From: an uncultured Flavobacteriaceae bacterium
GTDB lineage: Bacteria > Bacteroidota > Bacteroidia > Flavobacteriales > Flavobacteriaceae
Length of the DNA: 64,000 bases
Assembly: GCA_947500435.1 (NCBI GenBank)
Contig: CANMRV010000004.1
Span: forward strand, 372,001 to 436,000
Reading direction: 5' to 3'
This document shows positions 34,257-41,261 of this stretch, one piece after another (the first letter of the stretch is position 1; each line of letters opens with the position of its first letter). Position numbers and translations under genes: made by a program. The notes below the pieces were generated by a model that saw only the letters and a program-made list of their open reading frames with translations, made no database searches and was not told the origin of the DNA.

Positions 34257-35186
34257 ATGAGAATCAAAATTCTTCTTTTTGTAACCACTTCAATTATTAT
34301 CTGCAATCTTGGATTTACCCAGGTGGAAATTAAAGGTAATATTTTGGCTCAGGCTAGATTGGCAACTAAGGCCGCAATCGATGGGGATTTAAATACTATG
34401 CTTGAATATACTCCTGCGAATGTGGTTTCATATTTAGGGGGTAAAAAATTGTTTTTTGAACATGCTTCCAAATTATATCAAGAATTTGAGAAAAAGGATA
34501 TTAAGATAATCAGTGTACAAGTTATCGACTCGATAATTTTTGAAAAACAAGATTTTGGCTATCATGCGATGGTTCCAAAGATTCTTACGTTAGAAAGAGA
34601 AGGTAAAACTTATGTATCACATAGTTACTATTTCGGCTTTTCAGACGATGGAACTATGTGGTCGTTTGTTGAAGCCGATAAATTAAATTCTAAAGACACC
34701 GCTCCAATGTTCCCTGATTTCAAAACAACTTTGCATATCCCAGAAAATAGTGTCCAAATAATCAAAGTAACAGGTTCAAATGAAGTTCCAAAAGATGATT
34801 CTAATATTCTTGTTGAGACCTCAGAAGAAAAGGACATGTTTTATGTTGGAAAGTGGTTGGCTGAGGATGATAACGAACTAGGTGGAATGACCTTCGATTC
34901 CGAAGGTTATGTTAGTTTTAAGCATAAAGGAAGGGAGTTTGGGGGGAAAGATTTTGATCTAAATGGTCAACGTGGAAGTTCTAGGTACATTTTAGAAAAT
35001 AGTACAGTTCCAATAAAATTAGATATCGTCATAAATAACTTTAGTAGCGGTGAAGTCGGACGACTATTAGGTATAATTGAAATTAAAGACGACAATTCTA
35101 TGATTTTGGCACTAAATTTTGATGGCACAAGACCGGCTGAAGTAACTGAAGAGAATTCAGTACTGCTTATCCGAAACAGTGAATAA
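34257..35186 (+). CDS. Secreted hypothetical protein (309 aa)
   Basis: I place the start at ATG 34257, giving a signal peptide (MRIKILLFVTTSIIICNLGF, cleaved near FTQ). The frame is open from 34188, but those 23 codons (MTLNDYLALSHYAQ...) match the start of the separate gene at 35302 and look like a fused remnant. The mature protein has an N-terminal NTF2/cystatin-like feel (AQARLATKAAIDGDLNTML, then YTPANVVSYLGG) and a beta-rich C-terminal domain. Function unknown. Confidence 0.65.
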   Translation: MRIKILLFVTTSIIICNLGFTQVEIKGNILAQARLATKAAIDGDLNTMLEYTPANVVSYLGGKKLFFEHASKLYQEFEKKDIKIISVQVIDSIIFEKQDFGYHAMVPKILTLEREGKTYVSHSYYFGFSDDGTMWSFVEADKLNSKDTAPMFPDFKTTLHIPENSVQIIKVTGSNEVPKDDSNILVETSEEKDMFYVGKWLAEDDNELGGMTFDSEGYVSFKHKGREFGGKDFDLNGQRGSSRYILENSTVPIKLDIVINNFSSGEVGRLLGIIEIKDDNSMILALNFDGTRPAEVTEENSVLLIRNSE

Positions 35187-35301
35187 CTAGTTTTTACATT
35201 GATATGCCATAAAAATTCTTTACAATGAACGGGTGCAGAATTTTTATAAATGTGACATGCTGACGGAATCCTATAAGGGAATCACTTTAAAAATCCAGTA
35301 G

Positions 35302-35550
35302 ATGACTCTGTACGAATACTTAACCCTATCTAATGAAGCTCAATGGGACGAGCTTTGGGATAATGGGCAATTTATTACCCATTTCAAAAGTATTGATTGC
35401 AAATTCGTCCTTTATGCAGTACACAAATTCTATATTGAGCTTGAATTAGATGTTGTGAAGGATACCATTATAGGAAAACATGAATTTATTCATGGCGAAA
35501 GGATGAATAAGTATGTCGGTAAATTAGGGGTCGAACAACAAGACGATTAA
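35302..35550 (+). CDS. Small conserved hypothetical protein (82 aa)
   Basis: A soluble protein starting MTLYEYLTLSNEAQWDELWD, with a central CKFVLYAVHKFYIELELD and an HGERMNKYVGKL end. Short proteins of this build are widespread in Bacteroidetes genomes, but the function is unknown. Its first 17 residues resemble the leader fused in front of the 34257 gene. Confidence 0.65.
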   Translation: MTLYEYLTLSNEAQWDELWDNGQFITHFKSIDCKFVLYAVHKFYIELELDVVKDTIIGKHEFIHGERMNKYVGKLGVEQQDD

Positions 35551-35591
35551 CTTCGATTGTTAAACAAATAACCATTTTTTTAGAATAAAGT

Positions 35592-35621
35592 TTGCTATTT
35601 GTGAAAGAATATGTATCTTTA
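35592..35621 (+). promoter_or_regulatory. Flavobacterial-type promoter
   Basis: TTG at 35592-35594, 19 nt, then TATCTTTA at 35614-35621 (consensus TAnnTTTG with one mismatch). No gene starts within the next 500 bp, so it may drive a non-coding RNA. Confidence 0.5.
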
Positions 35622-35627
35622 CATCAG

Positions 35628-35790
35628 TTCTTTGACATTCCATTTCACGACATTGGGTTTTACAAATCAGCTAGGAGCAGTTTTGCTTTCGATTATTGCT
35701 CTGCTGAACGCATAGTTTACTCTGAATATTGTAAACTAGCGGGATACTCGTTTAGTGGAAAGTGCCCTTAATTTGGTTGCTTTCCCTTTT
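35628..35790 (+). ncRNA. Candidate structured non-coding RNA
   Basis: The region after the promoter has no credible reading frame but has compact hairpins. The clearest is at 35709-35741: CGC, a bulged A and TAGTTTAC pair with GTAAACTA and GCG around a 10-nt loop. A weak terminator-like stem GGAAAG (35757-35762)/CTTTCC (35780-35785) is followed by CTTTT. I cannot assign it to a known RNA family. The remaining 35791-36122 is AT-rich and holds an ATGGTAAATA motif at 36067. Confidence 0.4.
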
Positions 35791-36066
35791 AATTATTTAT
35801 TAACCTTTAATTAAATATTTTATGTAAAATTCATTTATTGGAAATAATTTTTCCGAAGTAGAAAGTTTGTAACGTTAATGAAATTAGTTTCAGAAAATGT
35901 AGCTTTCTCTTTTTATTAACCACCCCTCCGTATCGGGGATAATTCTCTATGAGATTAAACAAAGATTTGTTACGGGCAGCCTTTCATCGCTGTGATATTT
36001 TGAATGAAATATCGAAATTGAAGCCATTGTCGTTAAATTAATTACTTGTTCAAGTTGATATCGGCA

Positions 36067-36076
36067 ATGGTAAATA
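36067..36076 (+). promoter_or_regulatory. ATGGTAAATA motif, third intergenic copy
   Basis: Identical to the right arm of the operator-like repeat at 24488-24497 and to 28177-28186. It sits 46 bp before the start of the 87-aa/XRE gene pair. Confidence 0.45.
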
Positions 36077-36122
36077 AACATAAAAGGAGATTTGACAAGT
36101 ATTAAGTAAAATCCCTTTTGAA

Positions 36123-36386
36123 ATGGAACAAAAAGAAAATGTTGACGAACTGATTAAAGTAGTTAACGATATTCTTTTAAAGAAAGAATGGTCGTTTACT
36201 TCGGAGGAGAGATTAAAACTTGTAGAAATCAAACAGGTTTTAATAAAATACAGAGCCGCTCTCCTAACTGAAGCCGAGGAAACTAGTGGCAATGTAAACA
36301 GTCCTTACCTTTTGGAATTTGGTACAAGAATAGCTCAAATGTTATTGGAAATTTTCTTAAAAGGTGGAGGGGAGGGGTATTTATAG
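36123..36386 (+). CDS. Small helical protein paired with an XRE regulator (87 aa)
   Basis: A charged helical protein, MEQKENVDELIKVVNDILLK at the start, with a more hydrophobic C-terminal helix (GTRIAQMLLEIFLKGG). Not recognised. Its stop is 2 bp before the start of the XRE-family gene, so the two are translated together. Such a pair may be a regulator with its partner or a toxin-antitoxin-like unit, and nothing proves either. Confidence 0.6.
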   Translation: MEQKENVDELIKVVNDILLKKEWSFTSEERLKLVEIKQVLIKYRAALLTEAEETSGNVNSPYLLEFGTRIAQMLLEIFLKGGGEGYL

Positions 36387-36388
36387 AT

Positions 36389-36706
36389 ATGGAAATAGGT
36401 AGAATCATTAAAGATTTAAGAAATAGAGCGGGTTTTAAACAAAAAGAATTCGCTAAAGCGTGCTCTATTTCTCCTTCCTATCTTTCTCAAATAGAATCGA
36501 ATGCTCGGATACCACATCCGAATACGTTAAAAGAAATTTGTAAAGTTCTAGAAGTCCCTGGGCAAATTCTTTATTTATTGAGTATAGATAAAGATGACAT
36601 ACCAAAGGGAAAACAAGAAGCATTTGAAATGTTGTTCCCTCCTTTGAAGGCTTTTTTGATTCAATTATTCCCAATTACCAAGGAGTCTTTTGGGTATGAA
36701 CAATAA
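36389..36706 (+). CDS. XRE-family helix-turn-helix regulator
   Basis: A 105-residue protein with a classic XRE/Cro-type HTH at residues 4-60: IGRIIKDLRNRAGFKQKEFA, then CSISPSYLSQIESNARIPHP and LKEICKVLEVP. The C-terminal tail probably mediates dimerisation or signal reception. It is the most likely maintenance repressor of the element. The convergent DUF3592 gene ends 17 bp after its stop. Confidence 0.88.
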   Translation: MEIGRIIKDLRNRAGFKQKEFAKACSISPSYLSQIESNARIPHPNTLKEICKVLEVPGQILYLLSIDKDDIPKGKQEAFEMLFPPLKAFLIQLFPITKESFGYEQ

Positions 36707-36722
36707 CTTTGTTTACCTAGGG

Positions 36723-37169
36723 TCATTTTAAATTTATCCAGTCCAAAGGGTTTATTCCAAGGTATCTTAGAAAGGATAAAAGAACACAAAAAGCTCCAAC
36801 TGTGAAAAAGCCCCAAGGCAAAAAATACCGGAATAAAGTGGTATTTACAACTACGTTATATTTCCCGTCTTCCAATAAGTAGAAAATATCAATCGTTTTG
36901 GCGCTGATTTTTGAAGTTGACCCAAAGTCCACCTTTTGCCTTACGTTATTACCCTTTCTATCTGTAAATTCAATAATGGGATAGTAGTATGTAGTCTCAT
37001 ACCCATCCGTATCATCGCTTATCTCAGTTTCGAAATCAATTATTTTAGCTTTTGTTCTAGTTCCTTCTTTAGCTATCTTATTGAATTTCGCCATGAAGTA
37101 AATACCTATGGCAGCGAACAAAGTACCCATAACGGAAAACAATACTAGAATCATTGGGTCACTCTCCAT
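36723..37169 (-). CDS. DUF3592 membrane protein
   Basis: A 148-residue protein with an N-terminal transmembrane helix (ILVLFSVMGTLFAAIGIYFM), a central beta domain (RTKAKIIDFE, YYYPIIEFTDRKG, GSTSKISAKTIDIFYL) and a C-terminal transmembrane helix (FFTVGAFCVLLSFLRYL). This is the arrangement of DUF3592 proteins. Function unknown. A cargo gene of the element. Confidence 0.82.
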   Translation of the reverse strand: MESDPMILVLFSVMGTLFAAIGIYFMAKFNKIAKEGTRTKAKIIDFETEISDDTDGYETTYYYPIIEFTDRKGNNVRQKVDFGSTSKISAKTIDIFYLLEDGKYNVVVNTTLFRYFLPWGFFTVGAFCVLLSFLRYLGINPLDWINLK

Positions 37170-37361
37170 TTCGCTCTTTTGTTAGAAATTTTTCTAAGTT
37201 CAACAAATAAAATTGAATTTGCTAAGATTGCTCAAATCCCAAAGAAACTGGCGACTAGAAATACCATTAATTCAAAGATTGGCTGAGGCGAAATACCGCC
37301 CTTTCTTTTAGTGGTTTAGTCTCTTTTATTTAATTTAGGTGAAATAGTCAATTTCATAATC

Positions 37362-38453
37362 ATGCAAGACCAACTGGATAGAATTGAAAAAGAGCTTATA
37401 GAACAGGAGCATAGGCCGATAAAGCTAATTAGCAACTACATAGACCGTAAAGAGAAATGGCCGGATGACGAATCTAAACAACGGTCTGCTAAAAAGGCTA
37501 TTGTTTGGCGTTTTTTCTTTTCACCAGCTGTAATCGCATTTACGGGCGGTAGTCTTGCCTTCTTGACCTTGGGAGCACTGGTCTGGCAAAATTATATCAT
37601 GAAGGAGCAGAATGAATTTTTGAGAAGACAATTGGCTGCTGGAGATATTGCTAAATATGAAAATATTTTTTTATCAGAAACTGAAACATCTTCAAGAAGA
37701 CAAAGAGCTGTAGTTAATTATTTGAGGGTAATGAGAACTATACCTGATGAGAGTGAGAGGATTGATTTAAGCGGCGCAAACCTAAGTGGGTGTAGTTTTA
37801 ATGGACCAAATCAATTGTTTTTAAATGTGGATTTCAATGACGTTATAGTTGATGATTTGACATTCTCAAACCTAGATATGTCAAATTCTAAATTTGCTGG
37901 AATGATAAAAAAACAAGAAAATTCAGTTTGGGGCTTTTCAGCATGTAATCTTAGTAATTCAAACTTTACAAACGTAGGATTTGAAAATTTTGTTTTGTTC
38001 GGATGTGATTTAAACGACTCTGAAGGCCTCCCCCGTGGTGTAGGCTCCTACACTTCGAATAATGTTATTTTAGAAAATAGGAATCTGCCGTACAAAGAAA
38101 AGTTTAGTGATATTATAATTGATGAGCAAAACAGGCCAATAACATTTGAAGATTTTAGAGTTACTAGAAGAAAAGGAATTTACTTGAAAAGAGGAATTCG
38201 TAAATCCTCTCAGTTGCAAGAAGCTTGGATGGTTCTTCTTAACGAACAGAACAGGGACTATGCTAAAACACCTATGGATAGTATTGATTTTAAGAACTTA
38301 GATGAAGAAGATGAATATTATGACTCAATTTTGAATTATACTCCAATTCAAATCTATAGAAGGACAATTGAGAAGCAGATAGCACTAATAGGTAAATCCA
38401 AGGAGTACCAAATAAAAAGAAACGCAAATAATGGGCAAATAATGGGCAAATGA
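37362..38453 (+). CDS. Membrane-anchored pentapeptide-repeat protein
   Basis: A 363-residue protein. Residues 1-48 are cytoplasmic and charged, a transmembrane segment lies at about 50-76 (FFSPAVIAFTGGSLAFLTLG), and an amphipathic stretch follows. Pentapeptide-type repeats A(D/N)LxG at about 138-225 include IDLSGANLSGCSF, FSNLDMSNSKF and CNLSNSNFTNVGF. The C-terminal 110 residues are charged. The last codons (NGQIMGK) are encoded by the right arm-type repeats of the element, so the gene ends inside the recombination region. Role unknown; membrane pentapeptide proteins appear in some phage-defence loci. Confidence 0.75.
   Translation: MQDQLDRIEKELIEQEHRPIKLISNYIDRKEKWPDDESKQRSAKKAIVWRFFFSPAVIAFTGGSLAFLTLGALVWQNYIMKEQNEFLRRQLAAGDIAKYENIFLSETETSSRRQRAVVNYLRVMRTIPDESERIDLSGANLSGCSFNGPNQLFLNVDFNDVIVDDLTFSNLDMSNSKFAGMIKKQENSVWGFSACNLSNSNFTNVGFENFVLFGCDLNDSEGLPRGVGSYTSNNVILENRNLPYKEKFSDIIIDEQNRPITFEDFRVTRRKGIYLKRGIRKSSQLQEAWMVLLNEQNRDYAKTPMDSIDFKNLDEEDEYYDSILNYTPIQIYRRTIEKQIALIGKSKEYQIKRNANNGQIMGK
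38430..38451 (+). repeat. Right arm-type repeats AATGGGCAAAT x 2
   Basis: Copies at 38430-38440 and 38441-38451, 11 bp apart and in the same orientation as the TGTGGGCAAAT copies at the left end. They overlap the 3' end of the pentapeptide gene. Confidence 0.75.
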
Positions 38454-38455
38454 AA

Positions 38456-38490
38456 AAAGGAGTAACAACTAAAACATTGTTAACTCCTTT
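38456..38490 (-). terminator. Terminator-like hairpin at the element's right end
   Basis: AAAGGAGTAACAA pairs with TTGTTAACTCCTTT with one bulge. It lies just beyond the tRNA 3' end in the tRNA's direction, so it probably replaces the displaced terminator at 20978-21006. It may also end the pentapeptide gene transcript. Confidence 0.65.
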
Positions 38491-38498
38491 ATTTGCAA

Positions 38499-38544
38499 GT
38501 GACCTCGACAGGATTCAAACCTGTAACCTTCTGAGCCGTAATCA
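38499..38544 (-). repeat. Right attachment site within tRNA-Arg
   Basis: The second copy of the 46-bp direct repeat, here part of the intact tRNA gene. The sequences diverge outside it. Confidence 0.93.
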
Positions 38545-38573
38545 GATGCGCTATTCAGTTGCGCCACGAGGCC
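38500..38573 (-). tRNA. tRNA-Arg (anticodon ACG)
   Basis: Folds into a normal cloverleaf of 74 nt without encoded CCA: acceptor GGCCTCG/CGAGGTC (one G-T pair), D arm GCGC/GCGC, anticodon stem TCTGA/TCAGA with loop TTACGGC giving anticodon ACG, and T arm ACAGG/CCTGT around TTTGAAT. It is the integration target of the element, whose right end restores its 3' half. A TTG-N19-TATATTTG promoter lies 24 bp upstream. Confidence 0.96.
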
Positions 38574-38596
38574 TTGATGTCCCCTAAAAGGGGCTG

Positions 38597-38626
38597 CAAA
38601 TATATTTCTTTTTACTTTTAACGCAA
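38597..38626 (-). promoter_or_regulatory. Promoter of tRNA-Arg
   Basis: On the minus strand TTG (38626-38624), 19 nt, TATATTTG (38604-38597), a perfect Bacteroidetes sigma-A-type promoter. The CCCCTAAAAGGGG hairpin (38581-38593) lies in the leader. Confidence 0.75.
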
Positions 38627-38646
38627 AATAACTCTGAACAAAAGAA

Positions 38647-39159
38647 ATGGATTTTAATAGCTACATACGCGATATCAAAGATTTTCCCAAAGAGGGGATT
38701 GTTTTTAAAGATATTACACCCCTTTTAAAAGATGCCTCTGCTTTAAATGAAGCTGCGAATGCCTTATTTGAACTGGTTGGAAATCAAAAAATCGATAAAG
38801 TAGTAGGAATGGAAAGTAGAGGTTTTTTCTTTGCTCCAATTCTGGCTTCAAAGCTTGATGCTGGTTTTATACCTGTACGTAAAGCAGGTAAGCTACCCTA
38901 CAAAACGATTAGTGAAGTTTATACGCTAGAGTATGGTGAGGATGTTTTAGAGGTACACGAGGATGCTATCGAACATGGAGAGCGTGTTTTGATACACGAT
39001 GATGTTTTGGCAACCGGTGGCACTGCTAATGCGGTATGTAAGCTAGTTGAAAAAATGGGTGGTGAAATCGTGCAATGCAATTTCTTGATTGAACTGGACT
39101 TTTTAAATGGAAAGGAAAAACTGAAGGGGTATAAGGTGGAGTCCCTTTTACATTATTAG
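38647..39159 (+). CDS. apt: Adenine phosphoribosyltransferase
   Basis: A 170-residue cytoplasmic enzyme that makes AMP from adenine and PRPP (purine salvage). It has the family start YIRDIKDFPKEGIVFKDITP, GMESRGFFFA, RKAGKLPYKT and the PRPP-binding loop RVLIHDDVLATGGTA. Length and order are typical of Apt. It is divergent from the tRNA-Arg, so the two share the short upstream region. A hairpin terminator follows at 39339. Confidence 0.95.
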   Translation: MDFNSYIRDIKDFPKEGIVFKDITPLLKDASALNEAANALFELVGNQKIDKVVGMESRGFFFAPILASKLDAGFIPVRKAGKLPYKTISEVYTLEYGEDVLEVHEDAIEHGERVLIHDDVLATGGTANAVCKLVEKMGGEIVQCNFLIELDFLNGKEKLKGYKVESLLHY

Positions 39160-39338
39160 TCCAGCGCCTTTGTAGTAACAAAGTAGCGCCAGCCAATTAT
39201 TGCTAACTGAAATTTGGAAGCTTTTGCTAAATCCAATCTCTTTTTGGTATAAGAGGGTAGAAGCAACTTGTTCACCTTTGCTAAAAATTTATAGAAAGAC
39301 TTTTTCATTTAGTTGGTTTTTTCAAAAATACAAAATAA

Positions 39339-39363
39339 AAAATGCGGTCAACGACCGCATTTT
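39339..39363. terminator. Bidirectional terminator between apt and the SPFH gene
   Basis: AAAATGCGGTC and GACCGCATTTT pair perfectly (11 bp) around a 3-nt loop, with A/T runs on both sides. It serves the convergent apt and SPFH genes. Confidence 0.9.
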
Positions 39364-39381
39364 TCAGATAGAAAACGAATA

Positions 39382-40719
39382 CTATTTTTGACCATTGGAT
39401 TCCATCATCTTTTTGGCCAAATCTGCTCCAATAAGAGACTGTAGTAGGTTGTTATCATTGCTTTTGGAACTTCCTCCTTCAATGAATATTTCAGGAAGAC
39501 TTAATTCCTTTAGCTCTCTCGCCACGCCAACAGAAGTCTTGTATTCCCACTCTGCTCTTTCTTGGGGTGTAAGTCCTGCACTTACCAGTTTTGCATTCTG
39601 ATAGGACTCGGCGTCTGCAGCTACTTTTTTGCTCAAAGCCTTGAACTTCTCCACTTCAAATTGCTTCTTCTCTTTGACTAAATTGAATTCAGCAACTTTA
39701 GCCTCGGTTTCCGCAGCAATTGTCTTTTGTATTTGTTCCTTTTCTAATCGTGCCCTTTCGGTAGCTTTATCGGCCTCACCACGGGCTTTTTCCTTCTGGG
39801 CTCTATAAAACTCACGCTCGGCTTGTTGTTTCTCTAATTGGGTTTGTGCCACCTCTTCTTTTTGTAATTGTAGGCGCTTATCAAAAGTTTGTTCCCAATC
39901 AATTTCAGTTACCACGGCCTGTATTACGGTTAGCCCGTAAGCTTTTAATGAGTTTCCTTTCTCACGAACGGGTTCACCATTTCTTATTTGAATACGAAAC
40001 CTTTTATGCTTCGTCTCCTTATTGACAATCGTTCGCACAGTACTACTATCTCCGATTATTTCACGGGTTTGATTATCTGCATATTCTTCAAGTACATACA
40101 TACCGTTTTCTAGTTGGTCCTTAAAGTACCTATCAAAATCCGATGCTTGTCCGGAGATATAATCTTGAGCATCCATCAATTTACAGGTGTTTTTTATGGA
40201 CTGGTCAATATTTGGAATAACCCTGGAGCGAATCATATTTTGTTCCGTCTTATTACGATCGGCCACGGATAAGAATTGATCCTTATCGTCAGTATTTATA
40301 CTTATCACCACAGAAGTAGCGATTCTAGCTTTTACCGCATCGCTAAATGCCCAATACTTTGCCGCATCAACATTGGCGTATTCACTTTGATCTCCAAGAT
40401 CACCTTCCGAATTCGGAATGACGTATTTAATGGGTAACTCAAATTGTAAGGGAATCAATCTTCCCCACATTTTAGTGTTGATACCTTGGCGAAAAACCGC
40501 TTTTTGACCTCCCCAGGGATATTGAACCGCATAAGCGGTACCTGGTTCGGCGTAAAAGAACGCACCTGAGATTATGCTTAATGCGATTCCCGAGACCACA
40601 AGCTGCAAACTCCGCTTAATGGTGAATTTGGTCAAAATCTCATTGGTTTTGAAAATAGGTTTAAGTATTAATATGATTGCGCCTATTAGGGCAGTTAAAA
40701 TTCCAATATATAGTATCAT
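39382..40719 (-). CDS. SPFH (band 7)/prohibitin-like membrane protein
   Basis: A 445-residue protein with two N-terminal hydrophobic segments (residues 1-22 and 36-57) and a band-7 domain starting about residue 60 (YAVQYPWGGQKAVFRQGI). A long alanine/glutamate/lysine coiled coil (about 270-385) and a short C-terminal region containing LSLPEIFIEGG follow. SPFH proteins form large membrane-associated rings that organise lipid domains or control FtsH-type proteases. It is alone in its transcription unit. Confidence 0.9.
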   Translation of the reverse strand: MILYIGILTALIGAIILILKPIFKTNEILTKFTIKRSLQLVVSGIALSIISGAFFYAEPGTAYAVQYPWGGQKAVFRQGINTKMWGRLIPLQFELPIKYVIPNSEGDLGDQSEYANVDAAKYWAFSDAVKARIATSVVISINTDDKDQFLSVADRNKTEQNMIRSRVIPNIDQSIKNTCKLMDAQDYISGQASDFDRYFKDQLENGMYVLEEYADNQTREIIGDSSTVRTIVNKETKHKRFRIQIRNGEPVREKGNSLKAYGLTVIQAVVTEIDWEQTFDKRLQLQKEEVAQTQLEKQQAEREFYRAQKEKARGEADKATERARLEKEQIQKTIAAETEAKVAEFNLVKEKKQFEVEKFKALSKKVAADAESYQNAKLVSAGLTPQERAEWEYKTSVGVARELKELSLPEIFIEGGSSKSNDNNLLQSLIGADLAKKMMESNGQK

Positions 40720-40775
40720 AATGTTTTGTATTAGGGGGTTAACATAAAAGTGTGAATGGTCAAACGAATTGAAAA

Positions 40776-40793
40776 GACCGCCATATGGCGGTC
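40776..40793. repeat. Perfect 18-bp palindrome upstream of the SPFH gene
   Basis: GACCGCCATATGGCGGTC lies 57 bp upstream of the SPFH start in a 540-bp gap (40720-41261). It could be an operator or a terminator-type hairpin. Apart from the terminator at 41200, I see nothing else in this AT-rich gap. Confidence 0.6.
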
Positions 40794-41199
40794 CTTCATT
40801 TATATAGGCCTATATGATTCTACTTAACTTATTATCGTGATCAAGGATAACAACAGGAACAATAAAACTTTAGCTAGTGTAATCATAACAAGGGGTTTTT
40901 AGGGTTAATAAATAGTTGCACATAATCGATTATCCAAATAAGATATATTTAAAAAATGTTCACTTGCAACTATTTCGATCAAAATCAATACAAGTGAATA
41001 CACTATTGAAATCAAAATAACGAGATATATTATAATTTTTCAATTTTGCTCTTGAGCTTAGTTATAAATTGTAAGTATATATTACTTAAATTATTATAGA
41101 GTTGAATAATTGTAGGGGTGTTTTTAATACTTTTTGGATTAGCAAGGGAGTTTTGGGCCTAAAAAGGCTACTTTTTGATGATTCCATTCCGGGAAATAA

Positions 41200-41228
41200 A
41201 AAAACCGACTTTTTAAAAGTCGGTTTTT
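41200..41228 (-). terminator. Terminator of the blaI-M56/M23 operon
   Basis: AAAACCGACTTTT at 41201-41213 is the reverse complement of 41215-41227, with T/A runs on both sides. It begins 34 bp after the operon's last stop. Confidence 0.9.
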
Positions 41229-41261
41229 GCATCCCTAGTTTGATGAGGAAAGAGTGTCTTT

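Larger units (their letters stand above)
21017..38544. mobile_element. tRNA-Arg-integrated element of about 17.5 kb (phage-satellite-like)
   Basis: The boundaries are a perfect 46-bp direct repeat, 21017-21062 and 38499-38544, that equals the 3' part of tRNA-Arg(ACG) plus two flanking bases. The intact tRNA is at the right end. The left end encodes a tyrosine recombinase. Next come an unknown protein, excisionase-like HTH, nuclease, primase/helicase, iteron-like region, terminase-small-subunit-like HTH, and then variable cargo. I see no structural phage genes, relaxase or conjugation genes. The general plan resembles phage satellites, but integrative plasmid-like elements could look the same. 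Confidence 0.85.

Noticed and set aside
21017..38544. Integrative and conjugative element
   Set aside because: No relaxase, coupling protein or conjugation gene could be recognised anywhere between the att sites.
39200..39391. 63-codon frame after apt
   Set aside because: It runs through the perfect apt/SPFH terminator hairpin and starts with TTG; the coding look is weak.
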